The translations under genes and the position numbers were made by a program. The notes beneath the pieces are model-generated. The model had not been told where the DNA came from. It searched no databases and saw nothing but the letters and a program-made list of their open reading frames with translations. From Porphyra umbilicalis (taxonomy: Eukaryota; Rhodophyta; Bangiophyceae; Bangiales; Bangiaceae), in the NCBI GenBank assembly GCA_002049455.2, contig KV918938.1:62001-126000 (forward strand): a stretch of DNA of 64,000 nt. The letters are read 5' to 3'. Of this stretch, positions 55,457 to 64,000 are shown in pieces. Every line of letters begins with the position of its first letter. Within the stretch, counting starts at the first letter, position 1.

Positions 55457-58400
55457 GTGCTGCTTTTCAGCCTGCACAACTACCGCATCGTGGCCTCGCT
55501 GGGGCTGGACAAGCTGTCCCTCCTTTCGTGCGGCGTCGTCGTCGACACGGGGGCGGGCCTTAACTTGGTCCGCCGGAACGCCCTCGCCCCCGACTGGCTC
55601 CCTCAGGTGCTCACCTCCCAGAAGGAGGAACAGGTACGTCTGCGAGACGCCAACAACGCGCTGTTACGCATCAGCGGTACCGTCACGCTGTGGCTCCAGA
55701 CGGGCGCACGGATCGTCCCGGTTCCCTTCTTCGTCGTCGACGACCTGTCGGTCCCAGTCATCTTGGGCTGCACGTCCATCGACGACAACGCCCACGCCAT
55801 CCTGCCTCAGGATGGGTCCATCCGTTGGACGGACGGGTCCGTCACGGCGATCCTACGGGGGCCGTTGGACGATGGTGACCGCTCGATGGGCGTCTCCTGC
55901 GTTCTCCGCGCGACGCACAAGACGCGGCTTCCGCCGTCGGCGGCCACGGTCTTCTGGGTGCGGACTTTCCGGAAGGGCCTGGGCCAGGTGTTCGACGCCT
56001 CGCGCCTTTTCACAACGGATGGTGTCACCATCGCCAACGGCGTGCACGACATTGTGTCGGGGCTATCTTTTCCGGTCATCGTGACCAACTTTGGCGCGCG
56101 CGAGGTCATCCTCCGGCAGAGGACCAACGTCGGCTACGTCGAGCTGCTCACGATGGGCGTCGTACAGGTGCCCTTCGCGGCACTCCCCGGTGCACCGCCC
56201 GCCACTGCCTTCACGTCGGCCACGGCCGCCTAAAACGTCGTGGCGGCGGAGTCAAGCTCCCGGGACGACCCCGCGTCGGGGCGGAGCCCGGACCCGGCGA
56301 CGGCAGCGGGCAGTGGGCCTGCGGTCCTCGCGCGACCCCGGGACCCGGGCGAAGGCGGCGCCGTGGCGGCCGCAGCGCCGCCCGCGTCCCCTTCGCAAGT
56401 GGAGGACGTCGACCTACCGGACGTCGACCCGGCGCTGCACACCTGGATCCGCCGCATGCTGGACCAGCACAAGGCAATGTGGACGGGCCAGGCGCTGGGC
56501 GTCATCAAGGCCACCCAGCACCGCATCGACCTCCACGCCGGCGCCCGGCCCATCCGCTTCGCGCCGCGCCGCGCGGGGCACACGGCGCGGGAGGCCGAGA
56601 CGGCCGAGGTCAAGCGGCAGCTGGACGCGGACGTCATCGAACCGACGTCGTCGGAATGGGGCTTCTCGGTCGTGCTCGTCCCCAAGAAGGATGGCACCCT
56701 CCGCTTCTGCATCGATTATCGACTGCTGAACGTCGTCACCAAGAAGGACTCGTACCCGCTGCCCCGAGGGGACGAGTGCATCGACAGCCTCGGCGAGGCG
56801 ACCATCTTCTCGACGTTGGATTGCAACGCCGGGTACTGGCAGGTTGCCATCGCGCCCGAAGATCGGGAGAAGACGGCTTTCGTGTGCCACGAGGGCGCGT
56901 ACCAGTACAAACGGATGCCGTTCGGCTCAACAAACGCCCCGGCAACGTTCCAGCAGGCGCTGGACATCATCCTCTCCGGGGTGAAGTGGCAAAGCTGCCT
57001 CATCTACCTCGACAATGTCATCGTGTACTCCAAGACGGAGAAGGAACATGTCGGCCACGTCGACCGCGTTCTGCGCCTGCTTCGCGACACGGAAGTGACA
57101 CTCTGCCTGCCTAAGTGCCGGTTCTTTCGTAAGACAGTGAAGTACCTCGGGCACGAAATCAAGCCGGGACGGCTCGGCGTGATGGACGAGCACACGCGCT
57201 CCCAGCGCCAGGCGCACTTCCCCACGGCCCACACGCAAGTACGGAGCTTCGTGGGGATGTGTAACGTCTTCAGCCGGTTCGTGCAGAACTTCGCATGGAT
57301 GGCGGCGCCATTAACGGATCTCATGGGGTCCACGGCCCCTGTCCTAGTTCCCCCCGCCACGCCATTGCAGCAGCAGGCGTTCGACCGGCTCAAGGGGGCC
57401 CTCACGACCCCACCGATCCTCGCACTCCCGCGGCGCGGGCGGAAGTACGTCCTCGACGTGGACGCCTGCGGGACGCAAGTGGGCGCCGCCCTGCTGCAGG
57501 AGCAGGACGACGGGAATCTCCAGCCGGTCGCGTATATCAGCCGGCGGCTGGAAACGAACGAGCTCCCCAACGGGGTCACGGAGAAGGAGTGCTTGGCGGT
57601 CGTCTGGGCGTCGCTCAAGCTCCGCCCCTACCTCGAGGGTGACTGTTTCCTCGTGCGCACAGACCACGACTGCCTGCTGTGGATCCTCAACATCGAGGGC
57701 TCGGGGAATCCCCGCCTGGGACGTTGGCGCCTACGCCTAAGCGGGTTGGAGTTCGACGTCGCCTACAAGCCGGGAATGACGCACTTCATGGCCGACAGCA
57801 TCTCCCGCCTGGAGTCCGGGGCCAGCGTCGAGACCGCGTTCGACGACGCGGTCCCCGTCTTTGCCGTGCGGACCAACACGGTCCGGGGGCTCGATGAGGC
57901 CAACTACGTCGGCGGCCCTACGGTCCGTGACATTGACCGGGGCGCGGTTCTCTCGTCCCAAGCCGACGACGGATACTGCAAGGAGATCGTGAAGGCCCTG
58001 AACGCCTGGCGGCACATCCCGTTCTTGGAGGACCCCGATGGGATCTTCCGCCGACGCGCGGCACCCGACGGAGCACACCAGGTGGTGGTCCCGGCCTCCT
58101 TTCAGAAGAAGGTCCTTCACCTGGAGCACGACGCGACCCTCGCTGAGCACCCCGGGGAGTCCCGGTCGTATGCGGCGATGCGGCGGTATTACTACTGGGT
58201 GGCCATGGCGGCCGACGTCGTCTCCTACGTTAGGAATTGCGACAGCTGTGCCCGGCACCGCGTGCGCACACTGGCGCGGCGCTCGCCCCTCACTCTGCTT
58301 CCCGCCACCATGCCCTTCCAGGACATTGCGGTGGACCTTTACGGGCCCCTCGAGCGGACGGCCGCCGGCCACCGCTTCATCCTGGTGATCACCGATCGGT

Positions 58401-59539
58401 TCACCAAACTGGTGCGCGCCATCCCTATGGACGGTACGTCGGCGGGGGACTGCGCCTCGGTCGTCCTGGACTACTGGGTGGGCGCTCATGGTCCGCCGGA
58501 CCGGCTTCTCTAGGTTGGGAGACCCCAGTTCACTAGGCACTTCTGGGGCCAGGTTTGCAACCTGCTCTACATTGAGCCTAAGGTGACGTCACCGTCACAC
58601 CCGCAGACGAACGGGCGGACGGAGCGGTTCAACCGCACGATGCATACTATCCTCAACCACTACGTGGCGGAGCACCCGCGGTCGTGGGACCAACTCCTTG
58701 GGGCCCTGACGCTGGCGTATAACAGTCGCCCCCACCGTAGCACCGGGGTAACCCAGGTAAAACTGGTCAACCCCATGAGGATATCCAGCTGGGCATTCAA
58801 AATCATCCCCAAGTCCGGGGCGTACCCCATCACGGCGCAGCGCGGCACCGCTGCCGAGAAGCCGGGCCAAGCCGCTCTCCTGACCCGCCTCGTGCAGCTC
58901 ATTCCGCAGATGCGGGCAACGCTGAAGGCGACGCAGGGGCGCTTCAAGCGGGCCCGAGTACCCTTCCCAACACCCCGCGCTGCGGGCAGCGCGCTCCTTC
59001 CATGGGGCGGAGGCCGACGGCCAGCGGTACGCCGTGGACCGCATCGCGGACCACGTGACGCTGCCCGACGGCACCCTCCGGGTCCAAGTCTACTGGGCCG
59101 GGTACCCTCAGCCCACCTGAATGGACGCCGCGGACGCCCCGCACGAGACGCTGTCCGTTTACCTGCGCCGCGCCGCGCGCTTGGGGCTGCCCCACACGTC
59201 CGCCGACCCGCCGCCGGCGGTCCCGCAAGACGCGGCTCCCGACGGCGGCGCCGCCTCGGGCGGCGCCGCGGCGCCGCCCCCGGCCATCTGTTCCTGACCT
59301 CTTGGGTCGGCGCGGCGGCCGGGCCAGGCAGGGGGGGGGGTGGGGTTTTTTGGGGTCTTGGTGCCGCCGCGGGGGGGATGCAGACCAGCGGCCAAGGAAC
59401 GGCGGGGCCACGACGGGCAGCGGACAACCTAAGTGGTACGAAGAGAAAGCTCGCGGCTTTATCATACGGTGGACGACGGCCTAACGCCGTCGGACCAAGC
59501 GCCACACCTACGGGGCCAGGGCGATGCCCTCAGTCGTGA
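55457..59539 (+). CDS. Gypsy pol polyprotein (PR-RT-RH-IN), two in-frame TAA/TAG
   Basis: One frame runs from 55457 to TGA 59537-59539, crossed only by TAA 56231 and TAG 58511. Protease: VVVDTGAG (Asp codon 55544) and VILGC. Reverse transcriptase from about 56400: RHTA-type start, LVPKKDGTLRFCIDYRLLN, FGSTNAPATFQ, and YLDN at 57005-57016, where the family has YLDD; the second catalytic Asp is Asn. RNase H: VLDVDACGTQVGAALLQ, then TDHDCLLW and MADSISRL. Integrase: zinc-binding H-H-C-C near 58120-58255, first Asp in AVDLYGP; the second (usual SDRGPQF) reads [TAG]VGRPQF, and the Glu is in NGRTERFN. Both catalytic losses make it inactive. The frame after 58980 is Pro/Arg-rich and uncertain. Confidence 0.85.
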
Positions 59540-60228
59540 CGACGATACTCGCATACGTGAGCGGGGCGGCCCGTCTTGCGTAGGACGCGCCGCAGAGCGG
59601 CGTGGAACGGCTTCGCCCGCGACCGCGGGGACTCCTGGCAGGGGGGGATGTCGGAAGCGCGCCCGATGCGGGCGTACTCGATCATAGCGGCGGTGATCTC
59701 GCGGGGCCCCACCTCGGACCAGTTGACGGACGGGTCGTACCCGAACAAGGCGACGACCTGCCCGGACGTCAGCGAGGCCCGCCACTCCGTGGCCGTCACC
59801 GGGGTAGGGGGCGTCCACGACGTGGACAACCACCAATCATAGGCGACGTCCGGTTGCCCCGGAATGGGGGTCACGACGGGGCCTGCAAACCTCAGCTCCA
59901 TCGGCGCCATTGCGGGACCGTCGTTCTCGGGGGCGGCATCCCAGCGCGCGGGTCGCGGACAAGCCGGCGCCGCGGCGTCGCCGGTAGGGCGGTACTCAGA
60001 CCGCCCGTAGCACCCGCCGCTTGCGCCGCCATTGCGGCCCTGGCCGCCGTTGGGGGTCCACGCGGGCCCGTCACGGCCGGCGGCCATATAGCTGTGACCA
60101 TCGCTCGGGCCGGCCGCCGGCCACACGCGATCGTTCGGCACGTCGGCACGGCGGCCGGGCCCGCCCTTCCAGCGATCCTCGCGGTCGCGACAGGTGGCAG
60201 CGGCGCCGCCGCCCGACTCGGACGCGCA

Positions 60229-62394
60229 TCAGCGACCGGGCCCGTCAACGGCAGTGCCGGCATGGTCGCCGCGCCACGTGGCGTCCCAGCGCTCGTCGTG
60301 AGCCGCGCCGGCCCCGTCCGCGCGGACCGCCGCGCGCTGTTCCCACTCGGCGCTGCCCGCAAGGGTCAACGCGGAGAAGCCGCGGGGGTAGTCATCGGAA
60401 CCTTCGGGGTCCCCGGCACTTGCCTCCTCCTCATCCTCCTCGGGGTCCCGGGGCCCCGGGGGGTGGGGCCCAGGCTGAGCCGGGGCGCCGCGCGCCATGT
60501 CGGCGTGGCGCCGCTTCCGCGCGCGGTAAGCGGCCGACGCGGCCGCCTCCTCCGCCGACGGCGAGACGGCGTCCGGGTCGGACGAGGGGAAACCGGCCGG
60601 TATGGCCCAGGGCTCCGTCGTCACGGGCAACGCCCGCGGGGCGGCGTCCGCAAGCCGCGGCTCCGCTAGCATGACCCCCAACGGGGCTTGCGGCGATCGC
60701 AAGACGCTTACGATGCGGACGTTGTGGCACCCGCCGTCCGGCACGGTACCCACTTGGTGGGGCAGTAGGGTGCTGGGAGCTTGACGGGTGGTGTCGTGGT
60801 GGTAGGGCAGCAGGTCGTGGACGGCCGCCCAGGGCACCGCCCTCACGATGGCGTCGTACTCCTCCAAGGCGTCGGCGACCGCGCGGTCGCCCGGCGCAAG
60901 GTTGTCGACCTTGAACTTCCGCGTCAAGTCGTAGTAGCACGGCGACGGCTCGAAGACGCGGTGCGTCTCGCGGTACGCGCGCAGCAGCCCAGACACGATG
61001 GCGGCCGTCAGCATGACGTAGGCCGTGCCCTGCATTGGGTGGCAGGGGAACGCCTGAAGCAGCGACCGCTGCTGGTACGCAACAAGCGGGTACTCGTACG
61101 TCAGTAGTCGCGGCGTCGCGCACCGCGTGATCATTGCCGGCGGAAAGGGAGTACGCGCCGGCGTCAAAGCAATGCCGGAACGGACGGGCAGGCAGATGGC
61201 CCCGTGCCCCGCCCGCCGGGCGCTTACGAGCTTGCCGCGTGCGCGGCGCGCGGCCTCCAACGCCAAGTCCTCCGGGGCGGTCGCGGGGCCCACCGACGCC
61301 AAGGCGATCAAGGGGCCGACGCCCCCGAGGTTGGAAAGCGCCAAGGAGTTACCAAACGGGACCGCAGGGCGGTGACGATGGCGTGTACGCTAGTCCTTCA
61401 GGTAGGTGTACTCCTCTTCGCCGGCGACGAACGGAAGCTCGGCCGCGGGGTGCGGGACCAAGAGCACCCGCCCCGGGTTGCACCGCAACATGCAGCGCAG
61501 CCACGCCGCGCTGTCCCCGACGGAGCGGACGAAGGAAGCGAAGTCGCGCTCGGTCGCCGGCCGGTTACCGTGTCCCACCACCTTTGCGAACTCCTTGAAG
61601 GCCCGCCACAGGGCGGCTGCCTCGCCCGCGTCGTGAGGATGAGCCTGGCGGAAGACGTCGCTGACGAGCGGCCAGTCGGCCGAGGCCACAGTCGGCCCCA
61701 GCGGGGCGATCCGCGCTCGGACGGCAGGCGGCGCCGGAAGTGGCGGGAGCGCGGGGGCCGTTTGCCCCAACAACGGCGGGCGCTCCACTGCCACGACCGC
61801 GAGACCCCCGCTGGAGGAAGGAGCAGGGCCCGTGCCGGCCGCGGGCGCGAGGCAAGTCGCGGTCTCGGCCCCGGCGCTAGCCGCGGCGCCGGCGCCAGCT
61901 GGGCGGGGCGGCTTCCGCCACTCCCGGCCGTTAAGGTCGTACGGCAGCCGCATGCCGGGCGGCACCGACGGACTAGCAAGGACGGCGTGACGAGTCCCGG
62001 GCGGCCTCGGCGTTGCCGGCACGGCGGACAGCAACCCCACCCCCGCTGCGGCGGCGGACGTCGCCCCGACGGGGCCGGTGGGGGCCGTCGCCGGGGACGG
62101 CTTCATCTCAGCCGATGGGGATGTAGTACTACGGGGCCCCGTGCGGACAAGGACCACCGCAAGGGCACCAGAGGCGCCGGGGGACGAGGCGTTCGGCGGG
62201 GTGCGACGACACCGGCGGCGGTGGTTGTCAGCGGGACGCAGACGCGGGAGCGGGGCCGACGGGCCCGCCCCACTGCTCGGCCCGAGCCACCGGGGGAGCG
62301 TACCCGACACGCCGCATCGCGACCCGCGGGCCCCCGTGGGGCCGGGTTGGCGCGCCCGAGAGGGCGCGCCAGGCGACGGCTGACCGGGCGCCAC
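60229..62394 (-). CDS. Antisense ORF of the Gypsy element, one internal TAG
   Basis: ATG 62394 lies inside the 3' LTR. The frame runs 334 codons to TAG 61392-61390, then 386 more in the same frame to TGA 60231-60229 (721 codons in all). The first ~90 residues are encoded by LTR DNA. Later parts look globular: ALWRAFKEFAKVVGHGN, ASFVRSVGDSAAWLRCML, LLTYEYPLVAYQQRSLLQAF, RETHRVFEPSPCYYDLTRKF. The frame stays open beyond the TGA to 59530. No family is recognised. Its position, opposite in sense between pol and the 3' LTR, matches antisense ORFs reported in some plant Gypsy elements. A promoter within the LTR is implied. Confidence 0.55.
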
Positions 62395-62747
62395 GCGGCG
62401 GGTGCAGCGCGTTGCGCGTGGGATTGTTACTCCCCCTCATCTGTAATGATCGCTTCGGGGGACTTGACATGCAAGGAGGGAATTAACTGCATTGGTTGGT
62501 GACGGCCCGGGTCAATTCCCAGTTGGGGAAATTGGACCCGGGCGACGGTTTCCGCCCTTTTTAGCACGAAGGGCGACGACGGTGGGAGGCACCGTCGTCG
62601 TCGGCAAGTAATTCTTGCCTCGATGTCTGGGCGTTTCGATCGGCCCGACTTCCCGGACCTCGAGTCCCATAGCGGGTGTCGCGCGAGCGGCTAAGACTGC
62701 CGTTACTTCCCTCCTTCTGAGGTAACCCCCAAGATTGTGGAACTACA
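62122..62747 (+). repeat. 3' LTR
   Basis: Starts TGTAGTACTACGG, ends GTGGAACTACA. A short purine-rich GATGGGGA at 62114-62121 directly before it may be a weak polypurine tract. It supplies the start codon and first ~90 codons of the antisense ORF. Confidence 0.95.
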
Positions 62748-62752
62748 GTTGG

Positions 62753-63274
62753 CAACTGGTTGGCCCTGGGGCTAATGAGTTCTGTGCTCTGATTGGTCCA
62801 TCGCCGTTTTACGGGGTCAAATGAGTGACATGTGGCAGTTCAAATTGACCTTAGACTGCCCGATTTGTCATCTTTTTGTTTCGACAGCCTCCCACGGATG
62901 GAATATGGTGCCTCTTGGAACTGGACGGCCGCGTGCCATCTCGGCCCCAGAGCCCCGATCATTGAAGCGTGTCACGTATCTCTCGTGCAGTGGCACGTGG
63001 CCGACCGCGCTTGCGGGCCTGTAGGCGCGCGGCGCGATCGCACCGACACTAGTAAAACAACTGGATCGAAGCGCTCCTGTGGGCACACGAGACGGGGCCG
63101 GGCCACGGTCCCGCGCCCTGTTGCCAAATGGCCGCACCTGCGGCCACGTAGTGAACTGAGCAGAACCCTCGACCCTTGACAGCACCCCAGGGCCCCTGAC
63201 AACCGCGACAACCCCACAGCCACCCGCAGCCCACACGGCACAGACGCCAGGATGGCCACAAATGATGCCCTCTC
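62753..63274. other. No supported gene
   Basis: Sequence between the Gypsy element and the MITE. The 25 bases following the 3' LTR (62748-62772) match 50583-50607 in reverse complement at 21 of 25 positions. Short ORFs on both strands have no domains. Confidence 0.4.
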
Positions 63275-63707
63275 TATTGCTGATCCCCCAATTTTGTCCT
63301 CATCGCCAGAGAACGGGAGTGCAACAGCAATGCAGGGACGTTTGTGATTGGCCAAGAGGAGCAACAGCAGTGCATGTCGGGTCCCGTCTTTACAGAATGT
63401 GCCCGTACGGCCCGCAAACGCACAATCGGCGCACTCGTTTTTCTGAGATTATCTGAGAATCCTGAAGAAAATCTCGATAGCTCACTGCTCTGGGCTACTT
63501 TACCACATGAGACGACTGAGAAAGGAAGAATATCTCAAGAAAACGGAGAATCTCGATTCTGCACGGACCTGGCGGTTGGAGAGCCAATGGTGCGTCGAAG
63601 ATACGCACTCAGCAGCTGGTTGATGCTCTTCTAGACCAATGGTTGGCCTATTTTACAAAGCAGTCCCGGTCTTGGCGGATGAGGACGAAATTGGGGGATC
63701 AGCAATA
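63275..63707. mobile_element. MITE, TA-flanked, copy 2
   Basis: TTGCTGATCCCCCAATTTTG (63277) and its complement (ending 63705) with TA on each side; 429 bp. Internal similarity to copy 1 includes CAGAATGTGCCCGTACGGCC and GAAAATCTCGATA-type blocks. No coding capacity. Confidence 0.9.
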
Positions 63708-64000
63708 CCACCCACCGCCGCGTCCCGCGCGCGCGCGTACTGCCCCCCCCCCACGCCACCCGCGCCCACCCACACCCCCGCCGCAGCCCCCACGTCGCCG
63801 CCACCCCCGCCGACCGTTGCCGCTAACCGCGCCCCCGCCAGCGACCGCCGCCGCCACCCGCGCCCCCGCCCGCGCCGATCGCCGCCGCCCCCGCCGACCG
63901 TTGCCGCCACCTGCGCGCCGGCCACTGACCGCCCCCGCCGTCCGCCCCTCCCGCCCCCGCCGATCGCCGCCACCCCTGCCGATCGTTGCCGCCACCCGCG
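63708..64000. repeat. C-rich low-complexity tandem repeat, runs off the window
   Basis: Degenerate units around CCGCCGACCGTTGCCGCCACC and CGCGCCCCCGCC repeat to the window end. The plus strand is extremely C-rich. Frames are open in several phases but low complexity. Confidence 0.75.

Larger units (their letters stand above)
50617..62752 (+). mobile_element. Ty3/Gypsy LTR retrotransposon, 12.1 kb, defective
   Basis: Two 626-bp direct repeats (50622-51247 and 62122-62747) bound an internal region with primer site, gag, protease, reverse transcriptase, RNase H and integrase in the Gypsy order. The 5-bp flanks are GATGG and GTTGG, a target duplication with one mismatch. A hAT-like element is inserted at 54447-55201. 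The last 3 kb before the 3' LTR carries an antisense ORF. It is inactive: gag frameshifts, reverse transcriptase YLDN, and a disrupted integrase second Asp. Confidence 0.95.

Noticed and set aside
1-64000. tRNA, rRNA and CRISPR
   Set aside because: No cloverleaf-type T-loop (GGTTCGAATCC-like) with matching arms, no conserved rRNA segments and no spacer-repeat arrays were seen by eye; a tRNAscan or Rfam search would be needed to exclude tRNAs.

Overview
This window is eukaryotic nuclear DNA from a GC-rich, transposon-packed genome. Evidence is a Polycomb-type E(z) histone methyltransferase relative, a JmjC demethylase-like gene, U1/matrin-type zinc fingers, splice-donor consensus, a complete LTR retrotransposon, and hAT, pogo, Tc1 and CACTA-like DNA transposons. 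I saw no bacterial operon signals, CRISPR, tRNA or rRNA.

The strongest signal is in the reading frames. Nearly every recognisable coding region ends in TGA, and most are crossed by in-frame TAA or TAG codons with no frameshift at that point. Examples are a Cys-rich gene (2811), a minus-strand gene (6941, 7235), a 36-residue-repeat gene (34648, 37015), a CACTA-like transposase (42606, 40896, 40113 and a codon restored when its inserted MITE is removed), a pogo transposase (five), gag-pol of the Gypsy element (52707, 54168, 56231, 58511) and its antisense ORF (61390). This fits a nuclear code with TAA/TAG read as an amino acid (probably Gln) and TGA as the only stop, as known in ciliates, some ulvophycean green algae and a few other protists. 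The plant-like E(z) CXC spacing and high GC make an ulvophycean-like alga one candidate; this is inference. A few internal TGA codons remain unexplained (JmjC locus, one Tc1 copy). The rival explanation is nonsense decay.

Layout. 1-1 kb: tandem repeat and Tc1 remnant. 2.4-5.7 kb: Cys-rich gene, then the E(z)-like gene with an altered SET core. 6.2-7.3 kb: unrecognised minus-strand gene. 8.4-9.3 kb: zinc-finger gene, then minisatellite. 12-14 kb: hAT element with 8-bp target duplication. 17-18 kb: Tc1/IS630-like transposase. 18.5-25.9 kb: GC-rich tandem repeats, inverted repeats and one spliced ORF. 25.9-27.7 kb: intact APH-type kinase-like gene. 27.8-28.8 kb: TA-flanked element with GATC palindromes. 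30-32 kb: 96-bp satellite and an unrecognised ORF. 32.5-39.5 kb: 36-residue-repeat gene followed by the JmjC locus. 39.8-43 kb: CACTA-like transposase split by a MITE. 45.3-47.9 kb: pogo element with a solo Gypsy LTR nested in it. 50.6-62.7 kb: a 12.1-kb Ty3/Gypsy element with 626-bp LTRs, a hAT-like insertion, and a ~2.2-kb antisense ORF whose start lies in the 3' LTR. 63.3-63.7 kb: second copy of the MITE, then C-rich repeats.

E(z) and JmjC proteins act on histone methylation. Their co-occurrence here with dense transposons may be chance, since they lie 33 kb apart with elements between them.
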